Shown here one piece after another: positions 25,187 to 32,338 of a DNA stretch of 37,016 nucleotides. Under the pieces are notes generated by a model. The model made no database searches. It saw only the letters and a program-made list of their open reading frames with translations, and was not told the origin of the DNA. This stretch comes from a virus. The DNA lies in IMG/VR virus record IMGVR_UViG_3300007770_000522, positions 1 to 37,016 of that record. One strand, 5' to 3'. Every line of letters begins with the position of its first letter. Position 1 is the first letter of the stretch. Position numbers and translations under genes: made by a program.

Positions 25187-25748
25187 TTTAATTAGAAAAA
25201 TAGTTAGAGAACTTATTAAACAAGAATTGGGTGAAGCAAACTCAACTGGAAGTGTAGGTGGTAGTTATAACACTCCACATGCTTTCAAGGGAAGTAATAA
25301 GAAAGGTAAGAAGAAGGGTAAGGCTGGTTATACGAGAGGTCATGACGAACCAACTCGTGGAACTGGCTTATTTGTTGCAAAGGATACAAAGTTGAGAAAA
25401 GAATCCATAAATGAATCTAAAACTCCAGGATTTACTAATAGACAATTTGGAGAACCATTGCCAACTTTTTCCGATATTATGAAAAATCATAAATCAAAGG
25501 TACGGGAAGGTAAATATCATGATTATAGAAATGATGAATCATTAACTCCAAGACAAAAAATTGGTCAGTCAATGAAAGAAGTCCGTGATAAATTAAATGA
25601 GTTAGATAAACTGGTTAAGATGAACGTCAAGCTTAAGAATGAATTATCCGTGGATTCCAGAAGCTACTGGAAAAACACTCATAAAGCCATGGGCAAGATT
25701 AGTGAAAAATTGGTGAAATTATCAAATCGTATTGGGAAGATGTATTAA
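25173..25748 (+). CDS. Tagged protein with TPGF module, 191 aa
   Basis: The first 21 residues (SRNNLIRKIVRELIKQE then LGE) form an amphipathic helix with L19-G20-E21, the same spacing as the type II tags. A Gly/Lys-rich region follows, then KESINE at 76-81 (second candidate site). After it comes SKTPGFTNRQFGEPLPTFSD, a module repeated at the N-terminus of the protein at 31935. The last 60 residues are a coiled coil. It overlaps the upstream core-like gene, so it may be a prohead core component or cargo. No enzymatic motif is visible. Confidence 0.68.
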   Translation: MSRNNLIRKIVRELIKQELGEANSTGSVGGSYNTPHAFKGSNKKGKKKGKAGYTRGHDEPTRGTGLFVAKDTKLRKESINESKTPGFTNRQFGEPLPTFSDIMKNHKSKVREGKYHDYRNDESLTPRQKIGQSMKEVRDKLNELDKLVKMNVKLKNELSVDSRSYWKNTHKAMGKISEKLVKLSNRIGKMY

Positions 25749-25756
25749 GGTCTAAA

Positions 25757-25945
25757 ATGCCCTTTACAGAAAACAAACAGTCCTATTTGGACTCTTTGTT
25801 TAGTATTTCTACTTTACTAAAAAGATGGCACACTGAAATACAAAACAAAGATATAAGTAAGAATTATATGATTGATTCATTAAGTAAGTGGATCAAAAAA
25901 CTTGAAGAACTACGACATACAATAATGATGGGAAAATCAGAATGA
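25757..25945 (+). CDS. Small helical protein, 62 aa
   Basis: ATG at 25757 encodes MPFTENKQSYLDSLFSISTL and a short two-helix protein (RWHTEIQNKDISKNYMIDSL). No tag and no domain are visible. Its TGA lies in the ATGA that starts the first type II tagged gene, giving translational coupling. It sits between core-like genes and the protease, so a structural or assembly role is likely but unproven. Confidence 0.6.
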   Translation: MPFTENKQSYLDSLFSISTLLKRWHTEIQNKDISKNYMIDSLSKWIKKLEELRHTIMMGKSE

Positions 25946-26322
25946 AAATAACTAAAACACAATTAAGAAGAATAATCAAAGAAGAAATTCAGTTACTAAC
26001 TGAACGTAGTCTTTCCGGTGAAATGGAAGAATTAAAACTCTATATTGACAATGATTCTCAATTATATAATGGTACATATATTCCTATACTAAAGAATTTA
26101 TCTAAAAAGAAACAAAACGGTAAATATAATAAATCATTAGCATCAAAAGGATTCATATATCTTGTTAATGATGGTGCAAATAAATACGTAAAAGACTTTG
26201 GTGGAAATGCAAGAGATATATTTCCCAAACGACAAAGAATTATGTTGGCAAAAGATTATGTAGATGAATTTGAACAACAATATAAAAATCAAGAATATGA
26301 TTTTATGAAAGTGGAGAAATAA
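25942..26322 (+). CDS. Type II tagged protein, 126 aa
   Basis: The N-terminus MKITKTQLRRIIKEEI leads to QLLTE, putting L19-T20-E21 at the predicted protease site. The mature part (RSLSGEMEELKLYIDNDSQL and GNARDIFPKRQRIMLAKDYV) is a small alpha/beta protein with no family I recognise. It overlaps the preceding gene by ATGA. It is the first clear example, reading from the left, of the tag that recurs to the window's end, and lies 0.9 kb before the protease gene. Confidence 0.75.
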   Translation: MKITKTQLRRIIKEEIQLLTERSLSGEMEELKLYIDNDSQLYNGTYIPILKNLSKKKQNGKYNKSLASKGFIYLVNDGANKYVKDFGGNARDIFPKRQRIMLAKDYVDEFEQQYKNQEYDFMKVEK

Positions 26323-26323
26323 T

Positions 26324-26884
26324 GTGTTAAAAATGAAAACTATATTTAAAGAAGATTGGTGGAGTGAAAAGAGTGTAAAAGATCAAGCTCAATATATCAA
26401 AGATCATCCCGCTAGTGATAAAGCTAAATCAGTTAAAAAATCTCAAGAAAAACAAGCCGATACCAGAAAAAAATTAAGCAAAAAAGATTATGAAGTAGAT
26501 GCTGCTACAGGCAAAGCAGTTAAGAAGAAAGAAAAGAAAAAAGAAGACCCAAAGAAAAAAGATAAACACATACAAGCGATTAAGAAGGGAATGTTCCCCG
26601 GCTCTAAAGAATATAAGAAATTTATGGAAGAAGGTATTGGTGAATCCATGAACGAAACAAAATATAGAGGATATGAAATAAAACGTCAGAATAGAAAGGA
26701 TGGACTTCCACTTATTATACCAGCGTTACAAAAATCTGCGTCAAATATGAAAGATGCGAAGAAACAGATTGATAAATTTGGAAACAAAAAATTTATGGCT
26801 AAAAATGAATCCATAAAGAAATCAAAAAAACCAAGTTACAAATTTGCAGAATTACATGATAGACTTATCAACAGGAGAATATAA
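26324..26884 (+). CDS. Tagged Lys-rich protein with DWWS module, 186 aa
   Basis: I select GTG at 26324 since GGAG (26313-26316) is 7 bases upstream; an ATG at 26333 would be 16 bases away and would break the tag. The N-terminus MLKMKTIFKE is a variant type I tag with Phe at position 8. It is followed by DWWSEKSVKDQAQYIKDHPA, which parallels the ParB-like protein at 7819. The middle is a very basic low-complexity stretch; GESMNE at 106-111 is a second candidate site. A small domain follows (KYRGYEIKRQNRKDGLPLI). A DNA-binding packaged protein would fit the charge. Confidence 0.7.
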   Translation: MLKMKTIFKEDWWSEKSVKDQAQYIKDHPASDKAKSVKKSQEKQADTRKKLSKKDYEVDAATGKAVKKKEKKKEDPKKKDKHIQAIKKGMFPGSKEYKKFMEEGIGESMNETKYRGYEIKRQNRKDGLPLIIPALQKSASNMKDAKKQIDKFGNKKFMAKNESIKKSKKPSYKFAELHDRLINRRI

Positions 26885-27496
26885 ATGGCTAAGCAGCTAA
26901 TTGTAGATTATTTACCATTTTCGGTAAGTAGAGAACAAATAAACGAATCACTAAAAACTAACCAGGGCAGATTAATCGTACACGGAGTATTACAGAGAGC
27001 AGACGCTAAAAACCAGAATGGACGTGTATATCCTGGTAAAATCCTCGCACGAGAAGCAAAGAAATATTCCGAAGGGTTTATTAATCAAAAACGGGCAATG
27101 GGTGAATTAGACCATCCAGAATCATCCGTGGTAAATTTACAAAATGTATCTCATAATGTCACAGAAATGCATTGGGAAGGAGCTAACCTTGTTGGAACAG
27201 TAGAAGTATTGGGGACTCCAAGTGGAAACATTCTAACAGAATTATTTAAGGCGGGAATCAAATTAGGTATATCATCAAGAGGTATGGGTTCAGTGGAACC
27301 ACTTAAAGAAGGTGAAGGACAACAAGTGGGTGATGATTTTGAGTTAATTGCATTTGATTTTGTTAGTAATCCAAGTACACACGGTGCATTTCTATATCCA
27401 CTTAAAGAGGGTGTAGATAAAGTAGAAGATGGTAGAACTTGTGGTAAATACTGTAAAGTAGAATTTATAATTAACGATATTATTAGAGGAGAATAG
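26885..27496 (+). CDS. 21: Prohead core protease (T4 gp21-like)
   Basis: This 203-residue protein matches T4 gp21 in layout: GVLQRADAKNQNGRVYP (compare T4 GVFMQAEVVNRNKRLYP), the His motif MGELDHPES (H77) and the Ser motif GISSRGMGS (S130 or S131, R132). In T4 the enzyme sits in the prohead core, cuts core and capsid proteins after (I/L)-X-E, then digests itself. Here the protease has I19-N20-E21 near its own N-terminus, at the same residues as in type II tags, which suggests self-maturation. It starts directly after the preceding gene. It is the key gene for interpreting the tags along this window. Confidence 0.92.
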   Translation: MAKQLIVDYLPFSVSREQINESLKTNQGRLIVHGVLQRADAKNQNGRVYPGKILAREAKKYSEGFINQKRAMGELDHPESSVVNLQNVSHNVTEMHWEGANLVGTVEVLGTPSGNILTELFKAGIKLGISSRGMGSVEPLKEGEGQQVGDDFELIAFDFVSNPSTHGAFLYPLKEGVDKVEDGRTCGKYCKVEFIINDIIRGE

Positions 27497-27498
27497 TA

Positions 27499-27981
27499 AT
27501 GAAATTAAATGAATCAGTAAAAATGCACACTCTTAGTGGAAATAAAAAGTTTATGACTAAAACTGCTATTCCAATTATTAGAAAATATGGTGTTAAGAAT
27601 ATGAAAGCACATCTTGTAGGAGGTACATTTTTAGAGTTAAGATTTGCTATTGATTCTAATAAACTTAAACAGTTAGATAAAGAATTAAAGAAAAAGAATA
27701 AAACTGCTTATGGTGGTATTGTTGAAAATAGGATAACCAAACTGACTGAATCACAGTTAAGAGAAATGATTAGAGAAATGATTACGGAAGATGGTGATGC
27801 ATTTGACGCTCCAATTCCTGCACAAGTAAAACGATACATGGGTAAATTTATCGGTGCAGTTCAAGGTGCTAAATTAAACAGAAAACGAACAGGTGCTATT
27901 CTCGGTCAAGTAGTTAATGCACTTGGTATTGAACCAAATGAACTAATGAGATATGTTAGATTAGTTAAAAAGGGACTATAA
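27499..27981 (+). CDS. Protein with internal type II-like tag, 160 aa
   Basis: The start MKLNESVKM has L3-N4-E5. The first 75 residues form an alpha/beta unit (KAHLVGGTFLELRFAIDSNK). Residues 80-97 read TKLTESQLREMIREM then ITE, an internal copy of the type II tag, followed by DGDAFDAPIPAQVKRYMGKF and a helical C-terminal part. Cleavage after E97 would free a 63-residue fragment. The gene follows the protease by 2 bases and may be a fusion of an untagged gene with a tagged one. Confidence 0.72.
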   Translation: MKLNESVKMHTLSGNKKFMTKTAIPIIRKYGVKNMKAHLVGGTFLELRFAIDSNKLKQLDKELKKKNKTAYGGIVENRITKLTESQLREMIREMITEDGDAFDAPIPAQVKRYMGKFIGAVQGAKLNRKRTGAILGQVVNALGIEPNELMRYVRLVKKGL

Positions 27982-27983
27982 AA

Positions 27984-28244
27984 ATGAAAGATAGACAAAT
28001 ATACGAAATGAATAAAAAATGGCGTGAATATCGTCTTGAAGAAACTAAAGAACCCATTACAGAAGGTGTTAAGAATGAATTGGCAGATGTAATGACAAGA
28101 TATTTACTTGGAAATAGAAAAACTGCAGTTAAGCAATTAGAAAAATTGAGTAAAAAGTTTGATGCTGAAGGTGGAATGGATCAAGAATATTATGGGTATG
28201 TTTATACTCAATTTTTAAGAGTGATAAATAAAGTAGTAAGTTAA
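27984..28244 (+). CDS. Small protein with ITE-G site, 86 aa
   Basis: MKDRQIYEMNKKWREYRL leads to ETKEP and I25-T26-E27-G, so removal of the first 27 residues would leave a 59-residue helical domain (VKNELADVMTRYLLGNRKTA). This leader differs in sequence from the two main tags but has the same type of ending. No family is recognised. It lies between the gene with an internal tag and the long polyprotein-like gene. Confidence 0.65.
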   Translation: MKDRQIYEMNKKWREYRLEETKEPITEGVKNELADVMTRYLLGNRKTAVKQLEKLSKKFDAEGGMDQEYYGYVYTQFLRVINKVVS

Positions 28245-28245
28245 A

Positions 28246-28266
28246 ATGAAACCTGGTCACCATACT
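28246..28266 (+). other. Upstream in-frame MKPGHHT interrupted by TGA
   Basis: ATG at 28246 encodes MKPGHHT and then TGA at 28267, after which the same frame runs without a break through PYSGEEHPVWVKHEEEP into the long gene starting at 28321. This looks like a former or alternative N-terminus of that gene closed by one stop codon. Confidence 0.4.
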
Positions 28267-28320
28267 TGACCTTATAGTGGTGAAGAACACCCAGTTTGGG
28301 TGAAACATGAGGAAGAACCT

Positions 28321-31125
28321 ATGGACGAATATAAATCAAGATTATCAGCCTATCTTAGTGATATGGTAAGAGAAGAACTTGAAAAATACGATGGTGGATT
28401 CACCGATGAGTGGAATGACCAACGAAAAAAGAATGCTGAAGTCTTAGGATATAAACTTTCGGGTAAAAGTGATATAAAAGAGGGAGCAACTGAATTTTGG
28501 CAGGATATGTTTAGACCAGGTAATATTCCAAACCAATACATAAACCAATTAATAAAGAAAAAAGGTGAACTTCCATCTAAGTCTCATATAAAAAAAATAT
28601 ACAGAGATAATGGAAATCCAAGTTCAAGTCAATTATCAAAGGCATTTAAACAGTTAGCAAAAGAAAAATATATTAAAAAACAAGGTAGTTTATGGAAATG
28701 GGAATCAGGTTTTGCTTGGAGAACTGGTACAGAATTAGAATCCGTAAATGAAAAAAGAATAAAAAATTCACCTTTAAGAAGAAATATTACATCTACATTT
28801 AAAGATTTAGATAAAAAATTTAGAAAAAAATTAACCAGTAGTGACATAGATAATGTAGCATCTCATATAACATCTAAGAATAGATATTTTCCTAAAGACT
28901 TGGCTAATGTTGCAGCTGAGTATTTTTATGCATATAAACGACGCAAGTTAAAAATAAACCAAGCAATACAGGCTACTATAAATTATCAAAGAGGATATCC
29001 GTATAAAACCTATCGTACTGGTACAGAATTAGAATCCGTAAATGAAACTAAAAAGAGAGATTACAAAGCAGAATACAAAAAATATGGTTCATCTACAAAA
29101 GCAAAAAAATATAGAGCAGAATTAAATAAGTATAACAGACAAAAAGGTACTTACGGTAACGGAGATGGAAAAGATGCTTCACATAAGGGAGGAAAAATCG
29201 TGGGATTTGAAAAGGAATCTACTAATAGAGGTAGAGCCGAAAAGAGTAGATTGAAAAAAGAGATTACAGTAAAGGAAGGAAACTTCAAAATATCTAAACG
29301 AGATGCTAATAAATACAATAAATTAGCACAAAAAGGTAACCCAGTAGGATTAGATTTAGATATTAGACCGGGTTGGTTAAGTTGGGAAGATGGAGATTAT
29401 AAAACTCAATCTATAATTGGAGATGATGAAAATGGTAGAGAACACGAAATTAGATTTTCAGATGTGGTTAGAGTTAATGAATCTATGAACGAACAAAAAT
29501 TAAGAAAAGTCATTAGAGATATTTTGAATGAAGGCAAACCAAAGATTTATTCACTTCCAACAAGAAAACAAGATATTATCTATAAAATGTTATGGCATAG
29601 AAATCAACCAAAATGGCATACACCAGGAGAATTTGAACAATTTATTAAAAAGTATTTTAACAATTACCTTCCACCTCATATTGCTGACGGATTGAAAAAA
29701 ACAAAGAGCGCTGAAGATTTTGTTAAATTTGTTAGAAAATTTGATTTCAAAGAAAGTGTTAATGAAGCAACAGAATTTATCGCAATTTACAACAGAAAAA
29801 AGATTATAGTAAAAGGTGATAGCCTTTATGATGCTAAATTACAAGCTATTAAACAATTAAAAGTTCCAAAATCAAAACAAGGTTATTTATCTATTATGTC
29901 TAAAAAAGGATATGATGACCAACAATTTAGATATGAAAACATAAACGAAGCGAAAGTTCCAAAAAACATTAAAATATCTAAGCAAGGATATGTAAAACAA
30001 GTTCGTCATCCAATGACAAATAAAATATTAAAAGCTATATATGTAAAAGGAAATAAATACCAGTATAATTCAGTATATAAAACATATAATAGTGTAAGGG
30101 GTAATCAACTATTATACAAGACTGATATTGAGGGTATTAAGTATGAGAATATAAACGAAGGCATTTCCCAAGGTGATATTAAAGTAATTGATACACATGA
30201 TATTCCTTCTTTTAAAGAAACTAAACATTCTTACGAATTAGTGTATGTAATAAAACCAAGAGTTTTAGGTCGTGGTGGTGGAACATTAGCCACTGTGAGA
30301 TTTTTAGCCAAAGGAAAATATGGTGGTAGGATAGTTGATATTCCACTTGATGCGTTAAAAAAATCAGATAAATTTGAAAAATATAAAGTTAGATTTAAAG
30401 GGGATATTTTACCAAGGTTTAAAAAATTTATTAAGGATGATGAAGTATTAGAATCCATAAATGAAGCAAATCCATCACAAATAAAGAAGGCATTATTAAA
30501 ACAATTTGGTAAAGACCCATTATACAAAGATGTTATTATGGCTAAAAATACTAAAGAAATGAAAAAGGCCATGGATACTCTAAAATCTATTCGTGGTGGT
30601 AATGCTATTGTATTAATGCAAAAATATGCAAATAAGTTAATGGGTGTAAAGGATAAAACGGCAAATCAAGCTGGTAGTTATAAATCTATGTATAGAAAAA
30701 TTCAAGGTGAATCCATAAATGAAGTAATGGGATTGGAGAAGGAATCAACAGAATCTAAACTCCGTAATATGATTAAAGAAGAAATTCAGAAGTTAAACGA
30801 AGGTGTTTGGCCAGTTAAAGGAAAGGGTGGTAGTACTAATTATGATGCACAAAACTTAGAAAAGGCATTTAAAAAGGCGGGTGTTAAAGTATATAAAGTA
30901 AAATGGTATGGACCATATGAATATTTTGTAGATGTTGAAGCAGTAGATGGTAGAACTACAATAGCAATAGAAATTAATCAAATTAGTAATGTTGTGTTTA
31001 TGAACGACCAACGTGGTGATTTAAAACTTGGTGAATTAAGAGAAGTTCCAAGAGAATTGATTAAGAATTTAAAAGCAATGAAAAACAGACCTGGGTTTGG
31101 TCAGAGTTCATTACGGAGAAAATAA
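28321..31125 (+). CDS. Probable polyprotein of small cargo modules, 934 aa
   Basis: I prefer ATG 28321 (GAGG about 8 bases upstream) to GTG 28300. The protein contains repeated short motifs: ESVNE ending at residues 144, 242 and 482; ESMNE at 391; ILNE at 404; ENINE at 543 and 613; ESINE at 715 and 801; and KLNE at 827. The last is preceded by ESKLRNMIKEEI, a degenerate type II tag. Spacers are mostly 60-110 residues, like the separately tagged small proteins nearby. The 243-391 block includes RDYKAEYKKYGSSTKAKKYR and GDGKDASHKGGK, resembling basic nuclease-fold proteins of marine phages. Two copies of ESVNE lie in an exact 31-base repeat. Function of the modules is unknown. Confidence 0.8.
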   Translation: MDEYKSRLSAYLSDMVREELEKYDGGFTDEWNDQRKKNAEVLGYKLSGKSDIKEGATEFWQDMFRPGNIPNQYINQLIKKKGELPSKSHIKKIYRDNGNPSSSQLSKAFKQLAKEKYIKKQGSLWKWESGFAWRTGTELESVNEKRIKNSPLRRNITSTFKDLDKKFRKKLTSSDIDNVASHITSKNRYFPKDLANVAAEYFYAYKRRKLKINQAIQATINYQRGYPYKTYRTGTELESVNETKKRDYKAEYKKYGSSTKAKKYRAELNKYNRQKGTYGNGDGKDASHKGGKIVGFEKESTNRGRAEKSRLKKEITVKEGNFKISKRDANKYNKLAQKGNPVGLDLDIRPGWLSWEDGDYKTQSIIGDDENGREHEIRFSDVVRVNESMNEQKLRKVIRDILNEGKPKIYSLPTRKQDIIYKMLWHRNQPKWHTPGEFEQFIKKYFNNYLPPHIADGLKKTKSAEDFVKFVRKFDFKESVNEATEFIAIYNRKKIIVKGDSLYDAKLQAIKQLKVPKSKQGYLSIMSKKGYDDQQFRYENINEAKVPKNIKISKQGYVKQVRHPMTNKILKAIYVKGNKYQYNSVYKTYNSVRGNQLLYKTDIEGIKYENINEGISQGDIKVIDTHDIPSFKETKHSYELVYVIKPRVLGRGGGTLATVRFLAKGKYGGRIVDIPLDALKKSDKFEKYKVRFKGDILPRFKKFIKDDEVLESINEANPSQIKKALLKQFGKDPLYKDVIMAKNTKEMKKAMDTLKSIRGGNAIVLMQKYANKLMGVKDKTANQAGSYKSMYRKIQGESINEVMGLEKESTESKLRNMIKEEIQKLNEGVWPVKGKGGSTNYDAQNLEKAFKKAGVKVYKVKWYGPYEYFVDVEAVDGRTTIAIEINQISNVVFMNDQRGDLKLGELREVPRELIKNLKAMKNRPGFGQSSLRRK
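28723..28753 (+). repeat. 31-base direct repeat, copy 1 (TGTELESVNE)
   Basis: Exact 31-base match to 29017-29047 within the polyprotein-like gene. Both encode TGTELESVNE, a candidate protease site. The two copies frame a 98-residue module. Confidence 0.85.
29017..29047 (+). repeat. 31-base direct repeat, copy 2 (TGTELESVNE)
   Basis: Second copy of the repeat at 28723-28753, at the end of the module that begins KRIKNSPLRRNITSTFKDLD. Confidence 0.85.
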
Positions 31126-31126
31126 A

Positions 31127-31621
31127 ATGAAAATAACAAAAACAAAACTTAAAGAAATCATCAGAGAAGAGATTCAATCTATTAGAGAGGCAGTAAAAGA
31201 CCCAAAACTAAAAGTAGGTCAAAAAATTAGATTTGATAAAGCGAATAAAGTATTCACATTAAAGAAAATTACATATGGTAATGTTGGAATACCAGAGGAC
31301 CCAGCAGGAACAAGTTATATGTTTGTTGGTCCGGGTAATGCAAAAGAATACTTTACTAAAAAGACGTGGAATAATGCAGTTAAAAAAGGGTGGTTAAAGA
31401 AAGAATCCATAAACGAAGGTGGAATGGGTAGATTAGGTAAAGACCAATCAGATGTATTATCTGGTATAGTATTGAAGAACAAAAAGAAAAACGCCAAAGC
31501 CATTCTTAGATTGGTATTAAAAGATAAATTCTTATCAAGTTACATGAAGAAACTTGGTATAAGTAATAGTGAGATGCTAACTTACATTAATGATGAATTA
31601 CAGTTTGCTCAATTTGCTTAA
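31127..31621 (+). CDS. Type II tagged protein with second internal site, 164 aa
   Basis: Start ATG 31127 is set by GGAG at 31115-31118 and by the tag MKITKTKLKEIIREEI that follows; a TTG at 31097 would add ten residues from the previous gene's frame. I19-R20-E21 ends the tag. A first module (LKVGQKIRFDKANKVFTLKK, SH3-like) runs to KESINE at residues 92-97. It is followed by GGMGRLGKDQSDVLSG and a helical module. This gene therefore looks like a two-module version of the long gene upstream. Functions unknown. Confidence 0.75.
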   Translation: MKITKTKLKEIIREEIQSIREAVKDPKLKVGQKIRFDKANKVFTLKKITYGNVGIPEDPAGTSYMFVGPGNAKEYFTKKTWNNAVKKGWLKKESINEGGMGRLGKDQSDVLSGIVLKNKKKNAKAILRLVLKDKFLSSYMKKLGISNSEMLTYINDELQFAQFA

Positions 31622-31635
31622 CTGGAGAAAACAAA

Positions 31636-31887
31636 ATGAAAATAACTAAATCACAATTAAGACAAATCATCAGAGAAGAAATTCAATCGTTGAATGAAGG
31701 AAAGTATAGCAGATTCACTGACGAAGATATTGCAATTGATTTAGTTAAAAATAAAATAATTAAAAAAGAGATGAAATCTGAAAAGTATATCCCTTTCATA
31801 ACTAAAGCGTTGAAAAAAAGAGGACATAGTAATAAAGATATTGATTATTTTTATAATGTAGATGAAGATTTTTATCGGATACTGTAA
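31636..31887 (+). CDS. Type II tagged small protein, 83 aa
   Basis: It begins MKITKSQLRQIIREEI and reaches the site at L19-N20-E21, leaving a 62-residue acidic and basic helical body (KYSRFTDEDIAIDLVKNKII and KKRGHSNKDIDYFYNVDEDF). GGAG lies 7-8 bases upstream. The tag DNA is nearly the same as at 33177 and 36296. There is no recognisable domain. Confidence 0.72.
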   Translation: MKITKSQLRQIIREEIQSLNEGKYSRFTDEDIAIDLVKNKIIKKEMKSEKYIPFITKALKKRGHSNKDIDYFYNVDEDFYRIL

Positions 31888-31934
31888 CAGCCATAAATCG
31901 TGAATTGAAAAAAGGGTAAGGAGATGAAATTAAA

Positions 31935-32270
31935 ATGTTAAAATTAAAAAAATTAATAAATGAAAATACACCAGGGTTTATGAGTAGAAGGTTTGGTGAT
32001 CCACTACCAACATTATCCGATATTATGGATAATCATCAGTCAGTAGTTAAAGAAGTAAGTTTTACAGACATGGGTAATACAAAATTAGAAACTTTACTAT
32101 CTAATTATGGTGGTGATATTGAAGAAAAGGCAGGTAAATACGAAATTAAGTTTAAAAATGGAACTATGACTAATATGGCATTATCTTTAATTATGAAAGC
32201 ATCAAAGGGTAGATTTTTTGGACTCATTGCTAGTAAAAAGGGTGAACTAATTTTAGTGTTCAAAAAATAG
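31935..32270 (+). CDS. Tagged protein with TPGF module, 111 aa
   Basis: MLKLKKLINE is a type I variant (I8-N9-E10), one of the few type I tags in the right half of the window. Next comes NTPGFMSRRFGDPLPTLSDI and MDNHQSVVKE, paralogous to residues 83-110 of the protein at 25173. A compact alpha/beta domain follows (GKYEIKFKNGTMTNMALSLI, then GLIASKKGELILVF). GGAG at 31919-31922 is 12 bases from the ATG, a little far. A 47-base gap separates it from the previous gene. Confidence 0.7.
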   Translation: MLKLKKLINENTPGFMSRRFGDPLPTLSDIMDNHQSVVKEVSFTDMGNTKLETLLSNYGGDIEEKAGKYEIKFKNGTMTNMALSLIMKASKGRFFGLIASKKGELILVFKK

Positions 32271-32281
32271 GATATAATAAA

Positions 32282-32338
32282 ATGAAAAAACATATACTAC
32301 AAGAAAATTACGAAATAGGGAATTTATTTAATGATTAG
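32282..32338 (+). CDS. Possible 18-codon peptide with tag-like start
   Basis: AGGA precedes ATG at 32282, which encodes MKKHILQENYEIGNLFND. L6-Q7-E8 resembles a protease site. The stop overlaps the next gene's start region. It may be another orphan tag or a short leader that couples translation into the gene at 32331. Confidence 0.3.
   Translation: MKKHILQENYEIGNLFND

Noticed and set aside
28267-28269. TGA recoding (code 4 or read-through as a general feature)
   Set aside because: TGA ends many genes here, including those at 6836, 7822, 9355, 9618, 9896 and 11720, so a genome-wide reassignment is not tenable; only a local event is possible.
31097-31126. Earlier TTG start for the tagged gene at 31127
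   Set aside because: It reads the end of the previous gene in another frame, and GGAG spacing plus the tag fix the start at ATG 31127.
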